Positions 45,592 through 56,565 of a DNA stretch of 64,000 bases are shown here, piece after piece. The translations under genes and the position numbers were made by a program. The notes beneath the pieces were generated by a model that had not been told where the DNA came from, did no database searches, and saw only the letters and a program-made list of their open reading frames with translations. The DNA comes from Lepidodermella squamata (lineage: Eukaryota; Gastrotricha), in contig JBLDXI010000023.1 of assembly GCA_047495785.1 (NCBI GenBank), forward strand, positions 434,001-498,000. Direction: 5' to 3'. The stretch's first letter is position 1. Every line of letters begins with the position of its first letter.

Positions 45592-48500
45592 ATGTTTTCG
45601 CCGCAGAAACTCCTACTGCTTTTAACCCGTATTTTAGCCGCATTTCAAATAGGAAGAAGTGAAAAGCTATCACAAACCTTCAAAAAAAGAAATGCGAAAC
45701 TTCCTGACTTTCTGCACTGCGGTCTGCTTGGCTCACGTCAGAGGTATGATTTACATCAGAACATATCAGTGGATTTCATAAATTTATGCCGCATATCATA
45801 TAATTTTCCAGATGCCGCTGGCGGGTCGATCGATCCGCTACCTGACTCGGCATCTGTTCCGCTGCCCCAGCTATACGCAACGCCACGCTACATCCCGCAG
45901 TTCTCCTTCGATCGCGAAAACTGGACGATCAACGCCAACAGTGCTATTCATTCATATTACAACTGCGTTACAGTGGCAAATGGTTACAGCCTCAACTCGA
46001 TGGATCCCAGTCAAAACAGGCTTTTCGGAATGGTCGGAGGAGATGTAAGTATTGGGGTTATTGCCCGGAATATTTCGATATTATACCCGGAATGAGGTTA
46101 GCTAAGCTTGATTGAACCTTTCTTTGCGCCCTAGAAGGCAGGGGGATTTTTTTCTAACGAAAATGTTGATAACTATAAGAGTTTCCAGTATCCTACGCTA
46201 ATAATCCATATATCTACATTGCAGTCTCGTGTTTTCAGATAGTTTCAACCGCTATGGGCATTCTGACACCATGGCGTGCCGAATTCGAAGTGGAAATTAA
46301 GTATAAGACAGTCAACTCAAGCGCATGGCTAGGATTCGGACTGGACTCTCGGACCTATTACCCTCCAAGTGAGAGCCTCGCCATTCTAGTAACAATGTTT
46401 CATGTGTTTTTTACAGTTAAAATGACGAATGCATCGTTGGGCTTTGATGGCTTCAGCGGCTACGGAGAAGGCTTTTTTGTTTGGCAAAAGTTGGAAGTTG
46501 GCGGTCGCGTTTATACTACAAACAAAGCGTCAAACTCATACGGTGGTACCGTGACCAAGTTTGGCATTCCATTTGATTCTCAAGCGAATGAAATTTCGGC
46601 GCCTAGTTGCGGCAGCAACTTAGTACTAAACGCGTCCGGCTACATGACGTACCGCATGGTTTTGCAGGGCCTGCTGGAAAAAGCTAACGTGAGTTATATA
46701 TGAGTTTCTCCTGAGAAGTTGAGATTAACAATAACAGATTTATTGCGCCGTGCAAAACTGTTGAATTTCTTTCTGCTGTTTCACAGGTTTCAATTGTGCC
46801 TTTGAGTGGCGGGCAAAGCCTAACAGCAGCAACGTGCTTGATCAATGTCGACGCCCAATTAGAAGTTCAGATTACAAATGGCTTCCTGTTGAGCCCCTTT
46901 TTCATTGGTGTTAACGGACTTGACGGCGAAGTCATAGTTAAGCGATTGTAAGTTGTATAAGCTAATCTTAGGTTCAAAATTGAGAGTGCTGCAAATTCTT
47001 TTGCAACGACTCCAGATGGGATAATTCATAGGAACTATCATTATCTAACCTTGCGCGCAATATGTTCACCTTTGAAAATGAAAAGGTGATCACAAAAGTT
47101 GTACCTGATTGCAGTATGGATAGTGGACCTAAATTCTAAATTTTAAAATGTCTTTATTACAGCTACTATTGGAACTTGCAGCCGACCACTCCTCCGCTTC
47201 TAGATCAATACACGTTGCCATTAGAGAACGGCTGGGCTGGCAAGCCGCAATTCATGCCGTTCGGCTTTGACGCCATGTCCACGAATCCATTAATACCACC
47301 TTCGCGCAGGCTGCCGGGATCAAGCATGTACTCGGCTGGTTACAGGCTTAATAACATCGCGCCTAGCTATTCGACTGTTCAAAAACTAGGGGTAAGCTTC
47401 GCAGACTATTCCTAACTTGTCAATCTTTGTCTTAAAAGAATTAAGTATCGGATAGGAAGGATGCATTTTACAGGTCATGTAAATTAGAACCTTAGCCTGG
47501 GATAAAAGTATTTTCGGGTGCATAAGGTATTGCTCAAATCGAAATCCTGGCTCATAGAGAGAAACCGATTTATTGGTGGTCTGTCTTACGGATATTTACA
47601 GTAACATTGCCTTTTAGACACAGAAGTATATATTTAATTGATATTGGAGAATGGTATGTTTCAGAAACCAGAAACTATGTTTTATGGTTTCGATTGTTAA
47701 TAATTTGAGCAAAGGTGATGATTTACAACTCGAACGCTGTCCTTCAAGACTTGAGATGCCATTTCGACTACATTGATGTCAAAGTTTTGCAGAAGTTTCA
47801 TTGCTTCAGTGGTTAATGAACCCCGGGCATCAATGTAGAGAACATGCACTTCGATTTAGTCTTAATTGTAAGCCTCACCAATGAAGTCGCTGCACGGCAC
47901 GTAGATTGTGCGTTTCTCTTTATTAACCAGTTCGAATTGATCAATTGATGATTCGCATCGGATTGTAGAGTCGATTACCATACCGGTTCGGCTTCCTTTC
48001 CTAATAGCTGGGATGTCGAATCGTCGTGATTGTTGGCCGCACAATGCCCTTCTTCGTTATATCCTTGACCGCGTAGTTCTGTAGCGATTTTCTGGCGGAT
48101 TTTTAGGTTGCGATCATGGATCCTGAAGCTTCCAAGGATGGATATATTTTCTCGTTATTACTATACTCGTTGCCAAAGTCCCAATACACTATCCCAGTTA
48201 CTGACATTCCGATGCATTTACAGGATGTGGGAAGGGTGTTACAGCAATTGTACTGGCGTATCGAGGTGGATTTGGATGTTTACCTCAAACAAGACGCTTC
48301 CGAGGCTTGGTTAGGCATCAACGTCGCGCCTTTCTGGGTTTACCCGGTAGCAGGTTCGTTTCTGAACTAAGCAAAACTAATTCAAGCATATATGCCACAT
48401 TTGTCCAATAAACAGGATCGGTAAACGGGAGTTCGTATGACAATGCTTTCAAAGGCTATGCCGGCATATTTGTAGCGCAGCGAATCGGTATCAATGCCGG

Positions 48501-50418
48501 CGAATTTTACGCGACATTCGACCCGATGCAGGTGACTGTTAGCAGCGCGAGCTCGCTATTTCCAAACATGACAGCCATGCCTCTCACCTACAATGTGACA
48601 ACACCTCCAGCCTGTGGTCTGACCTCTCTTTTCTCGTCACCATCTGGCAATGCCAAGTACCGCGTCGTCATACAAAACCCAAATAATTTAGTTACGGTAA
48701 TAAACAGAAGTATGTTTCCAACATGGTGCACTCTTATGTTTTTTTCGGCAGATGGCGATTGCCCCGTTGCCAGGCAACGGCGATACCCCAAGCTCTATTT
48801 GCTTCTCGAATGTTTCGTACGTGGTGAAAGGCGGCATGACCTTTGTTCTAAGCAGCGTGCAAGGCAATAACGCCGACATCTTCGTTCAAAAAGCGTACTT
48901 TAAATGATCTCTTTATATTCCTCAGTTTATTCTTCTTTATCAAGGTATATGTGGCTACTAACGCCAGGAAATAGAACCCTGCTGCCCACTAAGGTTATAA
49001 CGTCTTCAACGGCATCTTTATCTTCGAGTTCAACCGCTTCGAGCTCAACAGTTCAATCGCTTAGCACTTCAAGTCCGGCTAGCTCTACAAGCAGCGAACC
49101 AGCAACCAGCGTCCTTACTCCAATGGAACCTTTACCAACTACAAATACGCCTCTTCTATCGAACGGCCTAATCAGTACTAAAGCAGTTCAATCAGCCACG
49201 ATGATTGCAGGTATGAAGCAACAAGGTGGGATAGGTTTGAGTGGTGAAGATTCGGCCAAGGAATATCAGCAGGATTTGGATGCTACTAGTCGCTCACCGA
49301 GTGGGTTCCCAATCCCGGCACTATTCACAGGCAACGCCCGTCCAACTGTTAAACTGGCTGATTTGACAAGTTGCCCGTATATAAGTGCCGAGGAACGCAT
49401 GCCGGAAATCGGAACCCTCATATACGCGACTCTAACCTTGGAACGGTTGTTCAAAATCGACACAGCCGAGCAGCAGGTCTCACTTTGGGGATCACTGCTT
49501 CTACAGTGGGTGGTTACATCTTGCGAGGCAGATTACACGGCGCCGGGAAGTGACGTCAAAGAACGGTTGGTTTCGACCAGAAGTAAAGACATCTGGCGAC
49601 CGACGTTGATTTTCGCAAATTCGACAACAGAATTTGATTCGCCGTTGGATTCGGAGGCCAGCGACAAGTTGGACATTGCCTACTACCCGACAGCTCCTAA
49701 CCGTTCGTTGTTTTTCCACTGGAACCGAGTTGGAACTTTTGTGGCACGCTGCCAACTCGACCTTACGACTTTCCCGTTCGATAAGCAATCCTGCGAATTC
49801 ACGGTTGTTTTCGACGAGCCGTCGGAATTTGTCGCGTTCGGCGGAATCTACGTTCGAATTCCAGACTCGCTCGCCAGTGGCATTTGGCAATACACATCAC
49901 GGAAAACCAGTCACGGTGTCATCGCATCACCCACGCAACTCACCGCGAGGGTTTCCTACGCAAAGGTCACGCTGACCTTCGAGCGCGACCCAGGGTACTT
50001 TATCATAAACATGCTAGTTCCGTGCTACATTCTTCTGACTCTCGGCTTCGGAACTTTCTTCATGGATCCCGCTGTTCCCGATAGACCGGCTATCTGTTGT
50101 ACCATAATGTTATCGCTTATCGTAGCTCAGTCTGACGTTTTGCGGAGTGTGCCTGAGACCAGCCAGCAAATATTGTATGCAAACTATATCCTGGGCTTGA
50201 CTGGTACTATTGCTCTTATCGCTATGTACCAGATCATCGTATCGGCTGTTGCTTCGAAACGTGGGGAGAAGTACACCACGGTAGTAAAATGCCGCTTCTT
50301 GCCAGCTATGGAGTTTATCCGCCTATGCGACATCCTCGCGTTTCTCGCAACCTTCGAAGGCATTCTGGGCATCAATGTTTACTTTATTTGGATTGCGATG
50401 CGTGGTCGTGATAATTGA
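45592..50418 (+). CDS. Chimeric Cys-loop ligand-gated channel with tandem ectodomains
   Basis: Ten exons are predicted: 45592-45658, 45812-46044, 46239-46368, 46417-46688, 46787-46947, 47163-47391, 48107-48353, 48416-48696, 48752-48894 and 48945-50418, giving 1078 residues. Phases all match; the exon 1 donor (GTGAAA) is weak. Residues 1-21 are a signal peptide (MFSPQKLLLLLTRILAAFQI). Two related domains of roughly 200 residues follow, sharing WLG(F/I), Y(R)(M/V)V(L/I)Q, and KRFYYW versus QKAYMW. A Ser/Thr-rich linker precedes a pentameric-channel unit: WGSLLLQW, WRPTLIF, and a canonical Cys-loop with 13 residues between Cys (CQLDLTTFPFDKQSC). M1 starts at YFIINMLVPCYILL, M2 is CCTIMLSLIVAQSDVL, followed by M3 and M4. 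The M3-M4 loop is only about 20 residues. M2 has neither the PAR anionic nor the GEK cationic signature and holds an Asp. Ligand and ion selectivity are unknown. Confidence 0.75.
47700..48060 (-). pseudogene. LINE endonuclease fragment in channel-gene intron
   Basis: On the minus strand, IRKGSRTGMVIDSTIRCESS, then VNKEKRTIYVPCSDFIGEAY, a stop, and YIDARGSLTTEAMKLLQNF resemble the C-terminal restriction-like endonuclease region of site-specific LINEs (R2-like). It is short, broken by stops, and lies in the 715-nt intron between the two ectodomains. Confidence 0.4.
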
Positions 50419-51705
50419 GGCTGATCTTGCTGGAGCAACTGTGATTGAACGTGAATGAAATTGCATGATCTCAACTCAATATAGTGAAAGAGCTTTACTA
50501 ATGTGATCCGTCTCGTATCCTTTATAATAGCGCTACAAATGTATTTTCGACGACTTTTGACTCCTATTGACTGGATGACCTTCGATGGTATTCGATGATG
50601 ATTGTTGAGTTGATCCTGTATCCTAGTTCTTAGAACGTGAGCCGGTTGACTGATAAATGAAGTGGTCCGTGTAAGAAGGAAGGCCCTATGATTTATGAAA
50701 TGTCGTGTCATTCCTGTCTTTTAACATAATAAGTAGTTACGGGTTGGTTGATTTTGATTTACCCCGAAATGCATCCACAAAAAAGTCATATCATGTTTTG
50801 TTGACAATATTTCAGTAGTGGTTATGAATTTCCCCTATTTCTAACCTTATTACTATGCACAATCTAATGAGCCGCCAGACTCACTAAACCTGTTAATATT
50901 TGGAAATTATTGTAATGCTTTTTATTATGAATATTACGATGAGTATTGTGAATGAAATAACAATTCAATCGTAATTTAGTGACCTGTTTCAACTTCAAGA
51001 TTTGTGTTACTAGCAACGAGAAAACAAGAGAGATACAGGTTTGCATCCCAGAAAGAAAGACAGGAATCTAAATGATAGAATCGCGTTAGGAGCCTGTTCG
51101 ATGCTTTGACGGCGAGCAACTCTGTTCTGTCTCGTGCCACCGGAAGTTCGAATCTGTCGCGTGCACTCGTCATCGATTTTCTTCTCATTATGCATACTGA
51201 TCTTTTGCTTCTTGCATGGTGTGAATTATTAAAGACGCTCTAACAGCTCTATACTTGCTGAATGCTGAAAGCTCAGCACTTTTCCGAAAATGTTCACGCG
51301 TGCTGTTTTCGATATTTTTCGACAATTTTGGCTCTGGGTTGGCAACTTAATCAAACGAGTGATTTCGGGCACATCGGCAAGCAGGCGTACCGAAACGAGC
51401 GAAGCAAGCAGCCAAACGTGGCCTGAGATAGACTGATATGCAGATGGAAAAAACTTACCCAACCTTTGTCGTTGATTGCCTTTTACTATCATTCATTGCT
51501 CCACGAATTTTGTTTATAGATCTTTACATTTCATCGCGAGTGTTAATATAGTGCTCTATTTTATGATTTAATCTTGATTCCTAATTTTGGCTCCGCTATG
51601 ACAAGGAGAATAATAAAATAATCGGCCTGCCCGAAATTAATCCATCATGGACGCACTGTCTAAAATTGGAGCGAAGGCGGATTTCATATCAGGCATGTAT
51701 TAAAT
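50419..51705. other. Intergenic channel gene to I
   Basis: No gene is recognised. A GTTCGAATC string at 51148 resembles a Pol III B box, but no cloverleaf could be built around it. Confidence 0.4.
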
Positions 51706-51708
51706 AAC

Positions 51709-51872
51709 CATGATGGCAGCTTGAATACAATAGCGTAACGAGACTTGACATGTTGTTGTAGAGCACATTCCTCAGATTAAAAAACCCCAAGTTGGCATGC
51801 TTGCCGAATTGCTGACTACGCACGAGAATGCCATGTTAGAATCATGTTTATTGCTTGATGATACCTGACAAA
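51709..51872 (+). promoter_or_regulatory. Upstream module of gene I
   Basis: The blocks are CCATGATGGCAGC, AATACAATAGCGTAACGAGA, CACATTCCTCAGATTAAAAAA, GTTGGCATGCTTG, CTACGCACGAGAATGCC and TTTATTGCTTGATGATACCTG. It is one of the most complete copies, 80-240 nt before the ATG. Confidence 0.6.
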
Positions 51873-51949
51873 ATGTATTTGAGAATTTAGTTTCAAGATT
51901 TTTCAAGATTCCGCAATATCCTTTTCAGATTGAGTCAGTTTGAAGTCCC

Positions 51950-54900
51950 ATGCATTTTAATCTGTTGATTTTTCTCGGAATAAGCTCTACCGGCTCGGTC
52001 GTTTATGCTGGAGTGGTCGACGACAGTGTAAGAGCTTGTAAGGTTTCAAGTCAGACTGAAAATTTGTTTTTACAGGTTTTCGGCCGTGCAATAATATCCG
52101 GCCAAATTGCAACAGTTGAGCAAATGCTGAATTCCGGCCTTGTTAACGCCAACTCCATCTCGTATTATCGCCCGGGACGCCGAGCCCCAGCTATAATACA
52201 CGCAGTTCGAACAAATCAAAGCTACGAAATGGTCGATATCCTTCTAAAAAACGGCGCAAATGTCGAGACGAAGGCTGAAGAATTTGATATGAAAACTCCA
52301 TTTCTCTTTGCTACAAGAGCTGGCAGGCTAGATCTAGTGAGACTTCTTGTTGAAAAATACAATGCTTCAACTGACGCTCGAGACAGCAAAGAACAAACGG
52401 CTTTGATGGTTGCATTTGATGGCCCGATCACTATAGACTATCTTCGACTAGTCTATTACTTATTACCATTCGAATCACCCGATTCCAGAAACTCAGACGG
52501 GCAGACTGCCCTTCATAAACTTTGTAATGTTGCAACAACGGATCCAGTGCCGTTTGCTAAACTGCTAGTGGAGCAGTTCAAAATGGATGTCAATGCGAGA
52601 GACAAAGGTGGCGACACCCCGTTGCTAATTGCAGCTAAAACTGGCTATTCGATCACTCTACTTCAGTACATGATCGACCAAGGAGCTGATGCGCAGGCAA
52701 GGAATAACGACGGCGATAACATGTTGCTTCAAGCTTGTCAAATCGATCGTACGGAGTTGAGCCCCTTGACCTTTATCAAGTTCGCAATTGAAGTCGGCGG
52801 CAATGACTTGAACTCAAGGTCAAAATTAGACGGTTGCGACTATCGGCTTCAAATGCGTAGTGGTGCGCAGGTGCGCGACGGGGATCTTGTCGAAATTATG
52901 CGCTACTTAGCTAGCAAAGGCTATGATTTCAACGCTAAGAATGGCAATTTTAGTTATACCGCTCTAATGTCCGCAGCAGCGTCAAATGATCGACAGTTAA
53001 CTCTAGAGGCCTTGCTCGATCTTAGTGTTGACGTGAATGCGAAGAATGACAGGGGCGAGACAGCCTTAGACATTGCGACAATGCGCAACAATAAATACAG
53101 CGTCATCAATCTGAGACGACGAGGTGCTGTCCTGGCTAGTGAACTTAATCTGACATCAACGAGCTCATCATCTACATCTCCGACAAAACCTGAGGCTATC
53201 GTGACTTCAAAGTTTTGGCCACTGACCCCTAGCGACGAGGCAATTGACGATGGTCTGCAACCGATTGTCGGAGCAATTTTCAAGGCAAGATCAACTGTGG
53301 CAATGAAGCCCACGACAGCTCGAGCAGCCGCAAAAGCTGTGCGTTATGAATCGCAGAATCAGCTTAACTCGGTAGGTTAAATATTTACAAGGAGGGGTAG
53401 TCTCGAAGCTGTTCAAATTGTTATGCTTACTTAGTCGATGAAGCTTCGACTCTATCCCCGGCTAATCTTAGCCGAAGGCGGTTCCGCATTGAAACATATT
53501 AGTATCGGCTAAGATGCCGAAGATTGCAGTTGAAAGTCGGCAATAATTTTGATTTCAAAAAAGTTCGCCGATTTTCTCCTTTTTGTAATCTTTCGCTCAA
53601 TTCCCGGCCCATATTAGTTCCGTCCAGTCGGAGGGTAAAAGTGGACTGCAAAACGCGCATAAGTCGAAATTTTTAGAAATTTCAAGGCCGCGTGCGTCAA
53701 AGTCAAAGGGCAAGTTTTGATTATTTAGTCCACTTTTACCCTCCAATTGCGCAACCGACGCTTGGGGGCCGGATGGAACTAATATGGGCCCGGAATTTTG
53801 CTAATCTTTCTTGTCCCTCGCCTTATTGTTCTTCTTTCCTGGCGAATTTCTTTGGAAAGACCTATAAAGTACACAACCAGCTCAGCACATCAAAATGGGC
53901 CTATTTAACCGATTTTTCTTGATTTTTTCAGCGATTTGCTCAAAACGTGAAAAATGGGGACGTTATTGCTGTTCGCGAAATGATTCGACTCAACCAATCT
54001 CGAGGGGACGCGGTTTTCATAGAGCAGCAAAGAGACTATATGGATTGCCAGACGTTTATTTACTACCAACCCATCCCAGCAGTGGCTGCTGCTTTAAATG
54101 TCGTCTATCCTTCTTTGGAAATGCTTCGAATGCTGCTAGAAACCGATGGAGATGCCAATGCGATTCATCCAGAGTTCATGAAATCTGCGCTAATGCTTGC
54201 CGCCGAACACGGTCGCCTTGATCTGGTGCAATTGCTCTGTCAATACGGGGCTAATATTGATTTCGAAGTGAACGGGAGAACGGCGATACTCGACGCTGCG
54301 GCCACGAAACTTGAGGTCGCGAAATACCTCTTTTCTCAAGGAGCGTCTAAAAACGTGGATCAAATAATTTTCGTGGCTTGCCGAATCTCCACAATGCCTG
54401 CTCTCCCCATGGTAAAATTCGCTATTGACGAAGCTGGGAATTCTGTTTCTGACAAGGATACTGAAGGCAGGACCCCGCTTGCAGTTGCTGCAATGTACTT
54501 AAAAACGATAGATCGAATTCAAGTCTACGAATATCTGATATCAAAAGGGGCTGACGTCAATCATACCTGGATAAATTCGGCCGAATACCGAAATTATACA
54601 TTGCTGCATCACGCGGTACGTGTAAAAGACTTGGAACTGGCTAGATTCCTAATCAAAGCCGCTGGTATCAGCCTTGAAGACCGCGACTCGACTGGAAAAA
54701 CTCCATTATTGATTGCAGTTGATAGCCAAGTCAACAATATTATTGATCTGCTCGTCGGCTCAGGCGCAGATGTATTGGCGGTTGACAAAATTGGTAACAA
54801 CGCCTTTTTGTCGGCTTGTCAGATTGAGTACATGCCTTTCACGTGGGCCAGGCGATTTGTGACCTTCGAAGGAGTGGACGTAAATTCTCAGAACAACAAC

Positions 54901-55263
54901 AATGACACGTGTCTAACCCTAATTAACGGCGGCTACGAATTCAACGGTTTTGCCAAGTTTCTTGTCCAGAAAGGGTACGATATCCATCGCAAACTTCGAA
55001 GAGGAGATACCGTTTTGCATATCATCGCAGCTCGAGAAACCACGAAGAATGTTGTCGAGCTGATTGAAGCTGGATCTAATGTTAATGCGCTGAATGATGA
55101 AGGCTATGCCCCACTCGATTTAGCATTGATTTACGGTAATACTCGCGCTATATCTGCGCTAAGGGATGCTGGAGCTGACACGGCTAAACCACTGCCATTT
55201 TATCTAACGACAGTCACCACTTCCGCTTGGCGAATGGGTACAGCAACTACAGACCACAACTAA
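51950..55263 (+). CDS. Gene I: secreted ankyrin-repeat protein
   Basis: The exons are 51950-52027, 52076-53371 and 53932-55263, giving 901 residues. The leader is MHFNLLIFLGISSTGSVVYA, then GVVDDS, diverged from the usual IDYDS. Exon 2 starts VFGRAIISGQIATVEQML, has about 10 ANK repeats, then [11 protein letters not shown] and ESQNQLNS. Exon 3 starts RFAQNVKNGDVIAVREM and has about 12 repeats, ending AGADTAKP and a short polar tail. Intron 1 is 48 nt, in frame and free of stops, so retention would still give an open product. Intron 2 (53372-53931) contains a 207-bp MITE with a 9-bp duplication. AATAAA is at 55317. The partner is unknown. Confidence 0.85.
53595..53801. mobile_element. 207-bp MITE with 9-bp TSD in intron 2 of I
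   Basis: The left end GCTCAATTCCCGGCCCATAT matches the inverted right end ATATGGGCCCGGAATTTTGC. The flanking 9-mers TAATCTTTC at 53586-53594 and 53802-53810 are identical. Inner blocks GGAGGGTAAAAGTGGACT and GCGCAACCGACGCTTGGGGG match the 981-bp element at 30119-31099, so both are one family at two sizes. Confidence 0.85.
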
Positions 55264-56480
55264 CCAAAACAGCTTGATTTCCTCGATATTCTTTGCCTTT
55301 TTCGTCGAGTGCTCAGAATAAAATGGATCTGTACCCTCTAGCTTTGGTGTTGGGTGTTGCTACATATACAATGCTGGAAAAATTAATGCGTGAATGTTCC
55401 CATAATTCAAGGGACTGACAACGAGACTATTGGTCATCATGACGGCAGTTTTGAGATCAACTCTAGCTCGCCAGCTTGTTTGAGAGCGAACGAGCCCTTT
55501 CGAGCCTTGCCTTTCGCCATCTCAACGAGTTCGTCGAATAAGAGCTTATTGTCAATACGAGGGCGAGCGTGTTCATATATTCAGACGGCCTAATCGCAAC
55601 GCCACCGATGGTGACCGTGAAGTCGGGCGGCGTCGAAAGGTGCGGCTTGACCAGCATAAACTTCAATTGTTTACCATTTACGGCCAGGCTATTCTGATCA
55701 ATGTGGTTTAAACACCGAGTTGATTGAACAATATACTGTTTTTTACACAAAACGCGCCAATCGCGATTTCGCCGGTCGTTTTGGTTGTTAATATTATCAT
55801 AATTTAAATTTATTGCCACAAATAATAGCGGAATTGTCAATTTCATCGCCAACTCAAGCCAGCGGAATGTCATCGAAGCCAAATTAACAATTTTTGGAGC
55901 CTCCAAGGCCATTGACACGGCTTGCCGGTAGATTCCAGAATAAAGTATTGGCTTTCCAGATCGCGCATCTTCTTCCCCTAATCTGTAAGCTGATCTGTAA
56001 GCTGATCCGGCAGTTTTTTGAGCAACCTGATAGTTTTTTGAATTCGAATTTTCTTCAGCTCATCTTATAGGAGTCATTTGTAAGTCATTAGTAAGTCGCG
56101 TTTGCAACTGGCAGTTTTTCGGCGCTGGTTGCTCGGGTTTTTCACGTGTAGAGATGCCACATCGTGTGTTTGGCGCTCATGTTGTGTGTGTGTGTGTGTG
56201 TGCTGGCCCAGCTAGCTTGGATATCTTTTCACCGTATCTAATTCTTATAACTATCCTGTTTTGCGCAGAGCCGATGCTGACAACTTTCTGGCGATTGCGT
56301 GCTGCTGCCTTTTTGTAACATAGTCTTATTTTTTCAACTGCCATGGCTTCTGTATAGTTGTATGTTGAAACTATATTATGCTTTCATTTGGTTGATGCAA
56401 ACACGGCGGGTCGCTGGGTGCATTGTGTAATTTTCGGTCCCTTTCTCCGTCACTCGAAAATGCTCGGTCAATTAATTATG
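55264..56480. other. Intergenic I to Cys-rich gene, with LINE relic
   Basis: At 55463-55720 on the minus strand, LAVNGKQLKFMLVKPHLS, then PDFTVTIGGVAIRPSEYMNT resembles the segment after the catalytic motif of a CR1-like LINE reverse transcriptase. It is isolated and degraded. A (TG)n run lies at 56183-56202. No intact gene was seen. Confidence 0.35.
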
Positions 56481-56494
56481 CCAGTAATGGGAAA

Positions 56495-56512
56495 CAGGGA
56501 TATTTAAGAGCT
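56495..56512 (+). promoter_or_regulatory. TATA-like box of Cys-rich gene
   Basis: GGGATATTTAAGAGC lies about 65 nt before the ATG at 56566, a normal distance for a TATA element with a short 5' UTR. Confidence 0.35.
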
Positions 56513-56565
56513 GAAACCGCGGCTGTTATTCATTTTTCATTTCTTGAGAATTACTTGAGCTAATC

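Noticed and set aside
48905-48907. TGA ending the second ectodomain as a true stop
   Set aside because: A GT-AG intron (48895-48944) in the same phase as the matching site of the first domain removes it and joins the channel exon with a homologous KRFYYW/QKAYMW junction.
51100-51200. Possible tRNA or tRNA-derived SINE (GTTCGAATC)
   Set aside because: No A box at the right spacing and no cloverleaf could be drawn.
56183-56202. (TG)n tract
   Set aside because: Ordinary microsatellite.
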